Shown here in pieces: positions 26,501 to 34,234 of a stretch of 64,000 nucleotides of DNA. The translations under genes and the position numbers were made by a program. Origin of the DNA: Paenibacillus lignilyticus (lineage in GTDB: Bacteria > Bacillota > Bacilli > Paenibacillales > Paenibacillaceae). The notes beneath the pieces were generated by a model. It was not told the DNA's origin. It was given only the letters and a program-made list of their open reading frames with translations, and did not search any database. The stretch's first letter is position 1. The number at the start of each line of letters is the position of its first letter. The DNA lies in NCBI RefSeq assembly GCF_017942085.1, contig NZ_JAGKSP010000008.1, positions 124,001 to 188,000 on the forward strand. The letters run 5' to 3'.

Positions 26501-28043
26501 TGGAACCGTAACAAGAGGGGCCGATCTTAATGCTTATATTCCGGTAGTCGCTCATCTCACTCTCGGCAACTACTATATCGATGTCAACTTTGGTTTCTAT
26601 GTCAGAAGCCTGGATCAGGAAGTGGCACTCGTATGGAATATGATTAAAGGCGGCAATGACAGCCAGCATGCAGTTACAGCAAACCTGCAGTTACCGTCCG
26701 TTGCGCCGGACGGCTCCGCGATTACTTGGACGTCCAGTAACGAGGCGGCCGTTGAGAGCAATGGTACCGTTCACCGCTCCAACCAGGACGTGGAGGTTAC
26801 ACTCTCGGCAACAACGGCGAAATACGGCGTGTTAGTTCACACAACCGCATTCCATCTTGTCGTGCTTGCAGCCCAGCCATCCGGCGGCGGCGGCGGTTAT
26901 ATCGGCGGAGGAACGGACAATGTCGGAGAAGAACATACGGTCGTTATTGATTCAGACAAGCTTAATAAGCCTGTTAATGGCGTTGTAACCGTTGAAGTTC
27001 CTGCTACTACAAGCGAATTGAAGCTGCCTGCGAACGCGGCCGACCTTCTGGCCGGTAACAAGCTTGAAGTGACTACCGGCAACGTCACGCTGGAAATCCC
27101 TTCTGCGCTGCTTGAAGCATTGACTGGCCAACGATCTGCGGAAGAATTGAAAAACGGTCAGATTTCATTGAAACTGAGTGTCTTGTCTGACAAGGAGACA
27201 GCAGCGCTAGAGAAAGCAAGCAGCGCAGCGGCGCAAGCGGATGTGAAGGCAGTCGGCGGCGTTTACGAGTTCGAACTGTCCGTAACGGATGCAACCGGCA
27301 AGAAGCTCGCTTCGTTATCGACATTCAATCAACCGATCACGATTCGCTTGAAAGTCGATGCATCGGCGAATCCGGATACCATGGGTATCTTCTATATCTC
27401 CGGCGACGGTAAGCTTGAATACATCGGCGGAACGCAGGAGAACGGCGAGCTGCTTGCGGACATTTCGCACTTCAGTAAATACGCGGTTCTGGAAGTTACG
27501 AAGGCGTTTACTGATGTTTCGAGCACCCACTGGGCAGCTAAAGTCATTCAATCCTTGGCAGCCAAACAAATCGTCAGCGGTACAAGCCCGACGATGTTTA
27601 CGCCGAACCGCCATGTGACGCGCGCCGAATTCACGGCCATGCTCGTGAAGGCGCTGAGATTGACTGCGGCCGGGGACATGACCTTCAAGGACGTGGCTGC
27701 TGATGCATGGTATGCGCAAGCGGTATCCATCGCGGTTAAAGCCGGCATCGTTAGCGGCAAGAGCAGCACGGCATTCGCGCCAAACGCGCAAATTACGCGC
27801 GAAGAAATGGCGACCATGCTGATGCGCGCATACGCAGTCATGAAGGGAAGCGAGACAACGACAGGTGCCGAAGCTTCGTTCACCGATGCGTTCGCGGTAT
27901 CTGCTTGGGCTGCCAAATATGTCGATGCGGCAGCAGCGCTGAAGCTGATTAACGGTCGCGGAGAAGGCAAGTTCGACCCGAAAGGCATTACGACCCGCGC
28001 AGAAGCTGCGCAAGTGATGTACAACCTCATTACGATTCGCTAA
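20577..28043 (+). CDS. Giant cell-surface subtilase (S8) with PA, Ig-like and SLH domains
   Basis: 2488 aa exoprotease predicted to stay attached to the S-layer or cell-wall polymer. Signal peptide 1-30 (ends AYAAA). An inhibitor-like propeptide ~90-230 precedes the S8 domain with triad Asp258 (ILDTGID), His317 (SHGVHVAGT) and Ser690 (GTSMAAP); a PA domain ~490-600 is inserted between His and Ser, as in Vpr, lactocepin and C5a-peptidase types. Then an Fn3_5-like domain (~770-920), long beta-rich Ig-like stretch, four atrophied bacterial-Ig modules (~1730-2100, each starting like NNLTWDVLKGAN), a Gly-rich hinge (~2102) and three SLH domains (~2309, 2368, 2434 to the end). AAAGGAG precedes ATG 20577. 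All catalytic residues are present; substrate unknown. Confidence 0.93.
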   Translation: MKRSKRMTKSVVSVSLACLVMSNMPLAYAAADQPTFSTNPNRPASAPELPKGIIVKNPDVKASGQPKLTAEQLQGLKEKAKQNLSAAMEEDRKRDLESLEKAPAEAEAAHNPDELVSVIVQLKGQTVSQIAAQGAVGVNQLSLTAGKTAIQNEIDTTQSKIMSTLAGGKAKNGNGLSFKHEYQTVFKGFSVDNVKYSSIEAIKKMPNVAAVTLQQKYYPAAVNNQEHALTGIEKLWSGEALGKSSGYKGEGMLIAILDTGIDYTHEAFPAPQNMSKARFPKGTGKYSDKVVAGYNWADQTDDVIPHMEDTMLSPSSHGVHVAGTAAGSSAVLSGVAPEAQLVAEKVFSDIQPGALTEDIIKGIDHASSVGADVINMSLGSASSFDTRDPKDPMGIAIRNATDAGHVVVVSAGNASNAYADRGELGASIKLGENPDMNKVGNPGVYPDSFTVAAANNIVEKHTYEFQSDSVTGSVFGEGIDDWNFTTDKTYELASFIQDYDWQGNEINFGAASDYEGIDVKGKVVLVKRGAISFIEKVKHAEKAGAAGIIVYNSSPDKPAPAPQGFGIIPFSFISYEDGMKLKEAILANTEGGGGGGGIDIGPLDIGIEVPGGGDEPVQLPSIPISIVSEDIGSAFTESNPGQPTDFTSWGTTSDLLLKPDVMAPGHAILSSVRTSDPNKNNAYEREDGTSMAAPYVTGAVADVMQALKERGVPTGTRAFAQLVKNLIMNTSVPTKRDYINEENSAARPDYNTEYQPRRQGAGMIRPDLAVQTPVVVSGADGKGSVSLKEIGRNAAFTLTAKNMTSKDVTYTVDGTVMTDYLHNPMLTHSDNIRSRYMEEAELTFDTNQITVPANSTKQVVVTLNLDESTMENIFVEGYIYLKPIDSTLPTLNVPYNGFFGDWDEPSIVDAPMWEDAHHVWAQSELGTQMGFQYGPYYLLYDLPDTEAELALGDKYYTFNPRLGMFPFPVLALLRNAQRLDVEIVDEAHNFVTHYTDEDWLVKRDPYTGGPPYMQLDELAWNGRNLGVDLPDGQYYFAITARADIPNAKPQPTIYMPMYKDTQAPTINVIKNPEYDESTHPEVAENGSYTIRWTVDDEVSGDTSASVYLALNGSEPWDDYKSMVVHNSDGTYQMEVPGLINGLNVVTLAPIDRAGNEGDYVNIVIDNSSSTGVSIDESTTTINDSIPSYYWNANVKPGDRFTLSFEATGPSLAAVEQVLYKFEENGSLTKVGETIHHSATWETTVKDISKYAITGNVSIPADLEDGHYVTFFACLEDGREWEAAETVDGIYGLNGPSYTGIHTFVDTEAPTVKLNTAVTADLTQTSAYMDTDKPDTISLMLDAVAQDTITNSRGYKLEAAVDGNPAQSMGSILRASTAEESFRYPVVLTAGDHSIVVTATDWLGNARSITINVTVDLASNVVQVTDDGAGAAATIPIQAVRYAKDNTPRIMVDGMNVDGSYHLDMFDPLVSGYVVPAYANNGSSDQFDRNLMPIVLLGNEQALPATRALYPPPNYIPYNSRLYYNAEEYYEFPAGSYSFYYQNTGYTDPGSIPQGDSELPFTMIDYMGNKTTIKIPVHKNSQKPRVEFDDVVMDSTGTASFYTTESSITITGTVHAANPLGYDFAAVLQDYRRTFIGLPSFKSLFDDSEDNWLSNKFDAEFNLPAGFVKPAGEHRFSITLDDLHHGANFLGIDSGLALDGKVFTALYTSVLNLVVYRLGGEESADHFQAAQAVNNLTWDVLKGANADEAHVSTNLTLPDSDPANHAKITWSSDDPNVISADGQVTRPAAGQAVKLTAAATMGTATAERVFNLTVLAAAATDGQATDEDAANVTWDVIRGDNESEADVSSALSLPTHGSNGTTITWTSNKPKFITNQGRVYIPLFDEGDANVELVATVTKGGSSFNKTFNLTVLCDTKNKERTLLLRAAKSLKVSDLLGENTSELYVTGNLNFPTALGSDGIQISWESEHEDIIAPDGTVTRGADLNAYIPVVAHLTLGNYYIDVNFGFYVRSLDQEVALVWNMIKGGNDSQHAVTANLQLPSVAPDGSAITWTSSNEAAVESNGTVHRSNQDVEVTLSATTAKYGVLVHTTAFHLVVLAAQPSGGGGGYIGGGTDNVGEEHTVVIDSDKLNKPVNGVVTVEVPATTSELKLPANAADLLAGNKLEVTTGNVTLEIPSALLEALTGQRSAEELKNGQISLKLSVLSDKETAALEKASSAAAQADVKAVGGVYEFELSVTDATGKKLASLSTFNQPITIRLKVDASANPDTMGIFYISGDGKLEYIGGTQENGELLADISHFSKYAVLEVTKAFTDVSSTHWAAKVIQSLAAKQIVSGTSPTMFTPNRHVTRAEFTAMLVKALRLTAAGDMTFKDVAADAWYAQAVSIAVKAGIVSGKSSTAFAPNAQITREEMATMLMRAYAVMKGSETTTGAEASFTDAFAVSAWAAKYVDAAAALKLINGRGEGKFDPKGITTRAEAAQVMYNLITIR

Positions 28044-28049
28044 TTATTA

Positions 28050-28085
28050 AAGGGATGCCACTTTGAATGTGGCATCCCTTTTTTT
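28050..28085. terminator. Terminator after the protease gene
   Basis: Perfect AGGGATGCCAC / GTGGCATCCCT stem, 7-nt loop, then seven T on the plus strand and A-rich on the other side; serves both convergent genes. Confidence 0.9.
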
Positions 28086-28088
28086 ACG

Positions 28089-28607
28089 TTATACACGATG
28101 AATCCAGAAACGCTTGACGACATTGCCGTGTGCTTCCGTGAAGCTCGATTCGAATTGACCGCCATTTCGCAGAATAGTGCGTTCGGAGCCGATATTGTCA
28201 TGATCACAAATGACGAGGACTTCGCGTATGCCAAGCTCATCCGTTTCCCGGAGCGACAAGGCCAGAAGCTGCGCTGCATAGCCTTTGCGCCGCTCGGACG
28301 GAATAATGCCATACCCGATATGTCCGCCGCTCTCAAGCAGCTTCTGATTGAGTCGATGACGAATATTAGCCGCTCCGACGACTTGCCCGGCATCGTCGAG
28401 CAGCCAGTAGGTGGAATGAGGTACCCAGCCTTCAGGGGTGTTCTCCTCCTTGTGGGCTTCGTTCAATTGCTTGACGTATGCCGCAAAATCGCTCGGATCC
28501 ATGCCCACCACCCACGGGACAATATCCTCCCCGCACACGATCCATTCCCGGTAGAACGCCATGTAGGCCTCTTGCAATGCCATTGACGGCTTCACCAACT
28601 GCACCAT
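28089..28607 (-). CDS. GNAT family N-acetyltransferase
   Basis: 172 aa. Acetyl-CoA-dependent transferase; acceptor unknown. The core motif A is GGHIGYGIIPSERRKGYAAQ (R/Q-x-x-G-x-G/A), followed by LRETDELGIREVLVICDHDN and SERTILRNGG, the pattern of YnaD/YjdJ-like GNATs in Bacillales. AAGGAG precedes ATG 28607. Convergent with the protease gene and separate from the helicase gene upstream. Confidence 0.88.
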   Translation of the reverse strand: MVQLVKPSMALQEAYMAFYREWIVCGEDIVPWVVGMDPSDFAAYVKQLNEAHKEENTPEGWVPHSTYWLLDDAGQVVGAANIRHRLNQKLLESGGHIGYGIIPSERRKGYAAQLLALSLRETDELGIREVLVICDHDNIGSERTILRNGGQFESSFTEAHGNVVKRFWIHRV

Positions 28608-28625
28608 TTTCCTTCACTCCTTATA

Positions 28626-28672
28626 GAAAAAGAAGCAAGGCAGCGACAAAATATCGTCTTATGCCTTGCTTC
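28626..28672 (-). terminator. Terminator of the DEAD-box helicase gene
   Basis: Minus-strand GAAGCAAGGCA and TGCCTTGCTTC arms followed by TTTTTCT. Confidence 0.8.
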
Positions 28673-28694
28673 ATTCGTTGATTATGAGTTGATC

Positions 28695-30695
28695 TTAACG
28701 TGACCCTTTGCGCTGCGGGCGACCGCCCGAGCCTTGCTTCCCGCCGCCGCTGCTGCGACCGCCTTTAAAGCCGCCTGCGGATGGTCTGCCGCCCGAGGAC
28801 GGTCTGCCGCTCGAGGAAGACCGAGCGCGATTCTTATCGCCGCCCCCGTTCGGGAATTGCGGCGCGCCTGCACCGCGGCTGCCGAATTCGCCGCCACGGC
28901 CGGTTCCGCCGCGCTGCGGGGAATCCCCGCGGCCGCCGCCGCCAAACTCCGCACGCGGTGCCGATGCACCGCGAGATTCGCCGCGCGATGCGGAACCGCC
29001 GCGGCTGCCGCCGAACTCACCGCGAGACGCCGATGCTCCGCGGCCGCCGCCGCCGAACTCGCTGCGCCCGGCCGACGCTCCGCGTCCGCGCGACGAGTCG
29101 CCGCCGCGTCCACGTGGCGCGTCGCCGCCGCGACCGCCGGTGCGCTCAGCCGCGCCGAATTCGCCGCGGCCGCCTTCTTCGCGGGCCGGCGTGCTGTAGC
29201 GCCCGCGGCCTGCCGGCGCTGCGCCATCGCGCGAGCCTGCTCCGCCGCGTCCGCGCGGTGCTTCCGCTCTTGCCGCGCCCCACTGCGGCGCCTCTTCAGC
29301 GCCGCCGCGCACGCCTGCTCCGCGCGATTCTCCGCGCTTCGCAGCTCCACCGTATGCGCCGCCGCCTGAGCCCGCTTTGCGGCTGTCGATGTTGCCGCCG
29401 AAGCCGGATCTGCTCTTGCGGCCTTGCTGGCCGGAACGGCCGCCTTTCGGCTCCCACTTGCCGGAAGCCGACTGGCCGGACGTTCCGCCTCTGCGGCTTG
29501 AGCCGCGCGATTTGCGTTCGCCGCCTTGGCGGTCCGGCGTATCGTCCATCACCGAAGTGCGAACCGGCGCGCCGCCGCGGTTCTTCTCGCGCGGAATCGC
29601 CTGATTGATGCCTTTCTCGATGGCAGCAAGCTCCAGACGATCATGCGGAGATACCAGCGTAATCGCAAGACCATCTTCGCCTGCACGGCCTGTGCGGCCG
29701 ATCCGGTGAATGTAGCTCTCTGCATTTTCCGGGATATCGAAGTTGAATACGTGCGTAATCCCTTCGACATCGAGACCGCGTGCCGCAACGTCCGTTGCAA
29801 CCAGCAAATGAATTTTCGCATCGCGGAACCGTTTCATAACCTGCTCGCGTTTGGATTGCGTGAGATCGCCGTGCAGCTCGTCGCTGTTAAAGCCATTCTC
29901 TTGCAAGAACTCATTAAGCGCGCTTGCCCGCTTCTTCGTGCGGCAGAAAATAACGCCCAAATACGGGTTATACTCGCCCAGAAGCCGCTTAAGCTGCTCC
30001 ATCTTGTCTTTCGCGCCGACTTCAACCGTCAGCTGGCGGATCGCCTTCACCGTCACTTGCGGCGCGCGCACCGTGATGTCCTTCGGTTCGATCATGAAGC
30101 GCTGCGCCAGCGAGCGTACGCCGCCCGGCATGGTAGCCGAGAACAGCATCGTTTGCTTGCGGTAAGGCATTTGGCTCAAAATTTCCTCAACTTCTGTCAG
30201 GAAACCCATGTGCAGCATTTGATCGGCCTCGTCGAGCACGAGCATTTTGACCGCATTCAGCTTCACGGTGCCTCTGCGAATATGATCAAGCAGCCTGCCC
30301 GGTGTAGCTACGACAATGTGAACCGCACGCTGAAGCTTCCGCAGCTGCGATTCCACATCTTGTCCGCCATAAACAGCCAGCACGCTGAACTCGTCCTTCG
30401 TTGCAAGCCGTTTCTTTAGTTCTGTCGTAATTTGCAGCGCAAGCTCGCGCGTCGGCGTAAGGATGAGACCCTGCAAATCTTCGCGTTCCGGTCTGATTTT
30501 CTCCAGCATCGGAAGCAGGAACGCGAGCGTTTTGCCCGTACCTGTCTGTGCCTGACAGATTACGTCGCTGCCCTGCATAATAACGGGTATTGCGCCCTCT
30601 TGAATCGGTGTCGCTTCATGAATTCCTTCATTGCGCAGCGACTGCGACCGTTCCTTGGCAATACCTAATTGTTCAAAACCTGCCAATACATCCAC
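28695..30695 (-). CDS. DEAD-box RNA helicase with long RGG tail
   Basis: 666 aa ATP-dependent RNA helicase. Residues 1-~370 hold the full set: Q motif (GIHEATPIQ), AQTGTGKT, PTRELA, TPGR, DEAD, SAT, then ARGLD and HRIGRTGR in the second RecA domain. The rest (~385-666) is a disordered Arg/Gly/Ser tail with many RGG, SRGEFGG and GGRGGD units, as in CshA-like and DeaD-like enzymes but unusually long (about 280 residues). Such tails bind RNA and can promote condensates. Likely role in ribosome assembly, mRNA decay or cold adaptation. AAGAGGTGG precedes ATG 30695. Monocistronic. Confidence 0.92.
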   Translation of the reverse strand: MDVLAGFEQLGIAKERSQSLRNEGIHEATPIQEGAIPVIMQGSDVICQAQTGTGKTLAFLLPMLEKIRPEREDLQGLILTPTRELALQITTELKKRLATKDEFSVLAVYGGQDVESQLRKLQRAVHIVVATPGRLLDHIRRGTVKLNAVKMLVLDEADQMLHMGFLTEVEEILSQMPYRKQTMLFSATMPGGVRSLAQRFMIEPKDITVRAPQVTVKAIRQLTVEVGAKDKMEQLKRLLGEYNPYLGVIFCRTKKRASALNEFLQENGFNSDELHGDLTQSKREQVMKRFRDAKIHLLVATDVAARGLDVEGITHVFNFDIPENAESYIHRIGRTGRAGEDGLAITLVSPHDRLELAAIEKGINQAIPREKNRGGAPVRTSVMDDTPDRQGGERKSRGSSRRGGTSGQSASGKWEPKGGRSGQQGRKSRSGFGGNIDSRKAGSGGGAYGGAAKRGESRGAGVRGGAEEAPQWGAARAEAPRGRGGAGSRDGAAPAGRGRYSTPAREEGGRGEFGAAERTGGRGGDAPRGRGGDSSRGRGASAGRSEFGGGGRGASASRGEFGGSRGGSASRGESRGASAPRAEFGGGGRGDSPQRGGTGRGGEFGSRGAGAPQFPNGGGDKNRARSSSSGRPSSGGRPSAGGFKGGRSSGGGKQGSGGRPQRKGSR

Positions 30696-30869
30696 CTCTT
30701 TTAGTTATAAAAACCTTCCCGTTCGAAAACCGGCATTTCTATCGTACCACATTACGGACATGCTCATGTACCGATTCTTCCCATTCCCAGTAAAAATGTC
30801 GCTTCCCGGCCATTTTTCTCCACTGTTTATCCCTATTTTGTCCGTATCGCATGCCGGCCAACCTATCGA

Positions 30870-31988
30870 TTACGAGTCATAAGGCGCTTTCTGAGCAAAA
30901 TAGTTCGGTTTCAGCTCGACATCCTCATAGCGATTATGAAAAATGGCCGTCGTCGCCGGAGACAGCGGCGGAATTAACCAAGACCACCGACCGGTCGGCG
31001 TTCGTCCGTTGCGCCGTTCCTTCTCCGCAAACAAGGAGAACTGCTTGCTCGCGGTATGGTGATCGACGATCGTCACTCCTTGCGCTTTATAGGAATGCAG
31101 CACCGCTATGTTCAGCTCAACGAGCGCCCGGTCGCGCCATAGCGTTATCTCTCTGCTTGTATCCAAGCCCATCAAAGCTCCGACTGCCGGCAGCATGTTA
31201 TAGCGGAACGGATCTGCGAGATTGCGCGCGCCGATTTCGGTGCCCATATACCAGCCATTGAACGGAGCGGCCGTATAATGGAGACCGCCGATTTCAAGAC
31301 GCATGTTCGAGACGAAGGGAACGGCGTACCATTTGAGCTGCAACTCTTCGAAAGCGGGATAGTCCGGGTGCACGATTGGTACCTCGAGAACCATATCAGT
31401 TGGCATGTCGAACCACTCCGGCAGCTGCGAGCCGATTTGGATCACGAGCGGCAGCACGTCGAACGCGGTTCCTGCCCCGCGCCAGCCCATCTCCATGCAC
31501 GCTTGCGTGAATTGGAGCGAAATCGGATCGCCGAGGACGGATCCGTCTTCCTGCTGATAACCCGCGTAACGGATCAACTGATCGTTCCAGATGCGGATAC
31601 GAGGCGAGTCGGCGTCCGTGCAGGGGGCGAAGACGGTAATAGAAGGTAATATTTTGCCTCCGCCCGTGGCATATTCAATATGGCGAAAAACCGCTTTGGC
31701 GATATCCGCCGCGGAGGTCGCTTCTCGCGCATCCTGCACGGTTAACGAATCCCAGAACAGTCGGCCGATGCACCGATTGCTGTTGCGCCATGCCAGCTTA
31801 GCCCCGTAGGCAAGCTCCTCCAAAGTATGCGTATACGTTCCGGTGGCATCGATCTCCGCTGTGATCTCCGCTATTCGTGCCGCTGTCTCCTTTTCTTCTA
31901 TAGCCAGCTCGCTGCCGAATTGTCGGATATAGGCTTCAGCCTCCTGAAGCAGTCCTCTATTGCTCATGACGGTTTGTTGACTCTGCAT
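30870..31988 (-). CDS. nos: Bacterial nitric oxide synthase oxygenase
   Basis: 372 aa. Converts L-arginine to citrulline and NO using haem and (tetrahydro)folate/biopterin, with electrons from generic flavodoxin reductases since bacterial enzymes lack a reductase domain. The haem thiolate is Cys73 in AWRNSNRCIGR. Other signatures: RIWNDQLIRYAGY, FEELQLKWYAVPFVSNM, APFNGWYMGTEIGARN, YNMLPAVG, and VTIVDHHTASKQF near the substrate and pterin sites; the C-terminus carries RWSWLIPPLSP. Full length for the family. GGGAGAA precedes ATG 31988. Divergent from namA. Confidence 0.95.
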   Translation of the reverse strand: MQSQQTVMSNRGLLQEAEAYIRQFGSELAIEEKETAARIAEITAEIDATGTYTHTLEELAYGAKLAWRNSNRCIGRLFWDSLTVQDAREATSAADIAKAVFRHIEYATGGGKILPSITVFAPCTDADSPRIRIWNDQLIRYAGYQQEDGSVLGDPISLQFTQACMEMGWRGAGTAFDVLPLVIQIGSQLPEWFDMPTDMVLEVPIVHPDYPAFEELQLKWYAVPFVSNMRLEIGGLHYTAAPFNGWYMGTEIGARNLADPFRYNMLPAVGALMGLDTSREITLWRDRALVELNIAVLHSYKAQGVTIVDHHTASKQFSLFAEKERRNGRTPTGRWSWLIPPLSPATTAIFHNRYEDVELKPNYFAQKAPYDS

Positions 31989-32081
31989 AACTTCTCCCTG
32001 CCTGCCGATGGTTAGTTCTCTCTAGTATAACGGATTTGCGCGACTAATTCCCGTTTCCCGGCTTGCGGGAGGAATTTCACT

Positions 32082-32109
32082 TTCAAAATGTAAGTGGCAG
32101 GGGTATACT
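32082..32109 (+). promoter_or_regulatory. Possible SigA promoter of namA
   Basis: TTCAAA (32082-32087), 16 bp, TATACT (32104-32109), 57 bp before the namA start. Confidence 0.45.
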
Positions 32110-32165
32110 GAGGCTGAGCCTAACGTTGGATTTTCATAAGCGATTTAAATATAAAGGAGTGGAGA

Positions 32166-33209
32166 ATGTTGAACCGATTAGCAGAACCTTTTGCGCTGAA
32201 GAGCCTCTCTCTCAAAAACCGTATCGTTATGGCGCCGATGTGCCAATATTCCGTAGACGCGAAGGACGGTACGCCGAACGAGTGGCATTATATCCACTAT
32301 GTAACTCGCGCGGTTGGCGGTACGGGCCTTATCATTATGGAAATGACCGATGTCGAGCCGGATGGCCGCATCACCGAGCGCTGCCTCGGCTTATGGTCAG
32401 ATGAGCAGATCCCGGCTTATCGCCGTATTATTTCGGAAGTTCATCGTCAAGGCGCGAAGATCGGCATTCAAATTGCCCACGCCGGCCGTAAGGCCGAAGA
32501 AGCGGTGGACCCTGTGGCTCCTTCCGCTATCGCATTCAGCGATGCCTACCGGACCCCCCGTGCGCTAACGACCGATGAAGTGAAAGCCATCGTGGTCAAA
32601 TTCCGCGAATCCGCGCGCCGCGCGGTTGAAGCCGGCGTCGATACGATTGAGCTCCATGCCGCTCACGGCTACTTGATTCACCAATTCCAATCGCCGGTGA
32701 CGAACCGCCGCGAGGATGAATACGGTCAGGACCGCGCACTGTTCGGCGTGGAAGTGATTCAGGCGGTAAAAAGCGTCATGCCTGCCGATATGCCCTTAAT
32801 CGTTCGGGTTTCCGCGGCCGAGTTCTCGGAGGGCGGCTATACGGTTGAGCAGGGCATTGAGATCTTCCGCCGTTATCAAGAGGTCGGCGCCGATATCTTC
32901 CACGTCTCCAGCGGCGGCGAAGCTCCGGTTACCGGCGCCAACCGCCCGGCGATCTATGCCGGCTATCAAGTGCCGCTCGCTCGGGCAGTGAAGGACGCAC
33001 TGAAGGTGCCGGTCATCGCCGTCGGCCTGCTCGATGAGCCGAAGCTGGCGAATACGACGATCGCGCATGGCAATGCGGATCTCGTGGCCGTTGCACGGGG
33101 CATGCTGCGCGACCCGTATTGGGCGCTGCATGCGATTCAAGCCGTAGCCGCAAAGGGCTCCAGCGAGGCTGAGGCATTTCTGCCGCGTCAGTACCAACGT
33201 GGCTATTAA
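32166..33209 (+). CDS. namA: NADPH dehydrogenase NamA (YqjM-type old yellow enzyme)
   Basis: 347 aa FMN-dependent ene-reductase that reduces alpha,beta-unsaturated aldehydes, ketones and nitro compounds with NADPH. Cys26 (VMAPMCQYS) equals the redox-modulating Cys26 of YqjM; IQIAHAGRKAE, ELHAAHGYLIHQF (His pair binding the substrate carbonyl), SPVTNRREDEYG and VAVARGMLRDPYW are classic. AAAGGAG sits six bases before ATG 32166. Co-transcribed with a cupin gene 12 bp downstream; the NOS gene diverges, so both may respond to oxidative or nitrosative stress (inference). Confidence 0.95.
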   Translation: MLNRLAEPFALKSLSLKNRIVMAPMCQYSVDAKDGTPNEWHYIHYVTRAVGGTGLIIMEMTDVEPDGRITERCLGLWSDEQIPAYRRIISEVHRQGAKIGIQIAHAGRKAEEAVDPVAPSAIAFSDAYRTPRALTTDEVKAIVVKFRESARRAVEAGVDTIELHAAHGYLIHQFQSPVTNRREDEYGQDRALFGVEVIQAVKSVMPADMPLIVRVSAAEFSEGGYTVEQGIEIFRRYQEVGADIFHVSSGGEAPVTGANRPAIYAGYQVPLARAVKDALKVPVIAVGLLDEPKLANTTIAHGNADLVAVARGMLRDPYWALHAIQAVAAKGSSEAEAFLPRQYQRGY

Positions 33210-33221
33210 GGCGGGATAGGC

Positions 33222-33560
33222 GTGAAAGTGAGCAAACAGAATGCAGAGCATTATGTTTGGGGCGATGCGTGCGACGGCTGGCATCTGGTGAAAAATGGCC
33301 CGCTCAGCATCATCCACGAGCGGATGCCCGCCGGAGCCACCGAGGTGCGGCACTACCACGAGCAGTCGCGGCAATTTTTCTTCATGCTGTCCGGCACCGC
33401 GACGCTTGAGGTCGACGGCGTGCCGATCGTCCTTGTACCCCAAGAGGGAGTCGAAGTGCCGCCGCTGACCCCTCATCAGATGCTCGGCTCCACCACTGAA
33501 CCGGTGGAGTTCCTCGTGATTTCGTCACCGACCACGCGCGGCGACCGCGTGACGATATGA
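33222..33560 (+). CDS. Cupin domain protein
   Basis: 112 aa single cupin barrel. Metal-ligand motif 1 is HYHEQSRQFFFMLSG (His, His, Glu-equivalent Gln-containing region), motif 2 VPPLTPHQM. It starts at GTG 33222, 12 bp after namA, with a weak GGGATAGG site, so translation may depend on namA. Members of this family include small-molecule binding or sugar-isomerising enzymes; no specific substrate can be assigned. Confidence 0.82.
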   Translation: MKVSKQNAEHYVWGDACDGWHLVKNGPLSIIHERMPAGATEVRHYHEQSRQFFFMLSGTATLEVDGVPIVLVPQEGVEVPPLTPHQMLGSTTEPVEFLVISSPTTRGDRVTI

Positions 33561-33602
33561 AAAAAGCTGAGAAGGCGGTTGTTGGCCTTCTCAGCTTTTT
33601 TG
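33561..33602 (+). terminator. Terminator of the namA-cupin operon
   Basis: AAAGCTGAGAAGGC and GCCTTCTCAGCTTTTTT arms, almost perfect. Confidence 0.9.
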
Positions 33603-33656
33603 TGATTTTGTTGGGTTGGGGCGGCGGGGCATGGTGCTCCGTTTTCGATGTTGGAA

Positions 33657-33813
33657 GCTAGCTAATCTCTGCGCTGAGGCATGTCACTTAAAGTCCGGGA
33701 AATCCGCATATTGCGCTCATTTCGACCCGAGAACCCGCTCGATAAGCGGTATATCCGCTATCAATGCTGTAAGCTAGCTATTCTCTGCGCTGTAAGCGGC
33801 ATTTCCGCTTACA
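33657..33813. repeat. AGCTAGCTAWTCTCTGCGCTG repeat pair with hairpin
   Basis: The word AGCTAGCTAATCTCTGCGCT (33657) recurs as AGCTAGCTATTCTCTGCGCT (33772), 115 bp apart. A hairpin TGTAAGCGG / CCGCTTACA lies at 33791-33813. No gene. Confidence 0.75.
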
Positions 33814-33837
33814 GATGCAACAATTAATTCATTTCAA

Positions 33838-34215
33838 CGCTGAGAGTCGCATTTCCCGACTCTCAGCTCCATTTCCTCCGATTTTCAGCGGTGAGAGCTG
33901 GCTATTCCTACACTCACCACCCAGCGAGGAGGGATTTCCAGCTAGTTTGACTGCTGAGAGTCGCTTTTTCCGACTCTCAGCTCCATTTCCTCCGATTTTC
34001 AGCGGTGAGAGCCGGCTTTTCCTACTCTCACCATCCAGCGAGGAGGGATTTCCAGCTAGTTTGACCTCTGAGAGTTCGATTTCGAGTCTCTCAGCTCCAT
34101 TCCCTCCGGTTTTCGGCAGTGAGAATCCACTTTTGAGACTCTCACCGCCCATCGAGGAGGGATTTCCAGCTAGTTTACTTGCTGAGAGTCGCTTTTCCCG
34201 ACTCACAGCTTCATC
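33838..34215. repeat. 114-bp hairpin-containing tandem repeat, about 3 units
   Basis: CGAGGAGGGATTTCCAGCTA occurs at 33925 and 34039 and, slightly changed, at 34153: period exactly 114 bp. Each unit carries two hairpins: CTGAGAGTCG with CGACTCTCAG, and GGTGAGAGC with CTCTCACC. Both strands stay open because 114 is a multiple of three, but there is no RBS. Located between the convergent cupin and TetM-like genes, so it may act as a transcriptional or structural boundary. Confidence 0.85.
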
Positions 34216-34234
34216 TCTTCCCCGGCGGTGAGAC

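Noticed and set aside
28708..29608. Several plus-strand ORFs rich in Pro, Arg and Ala opposite the helicase tail
   Set aside because: They mirror the GC-rich RGG codons of the real minus-strand gene.
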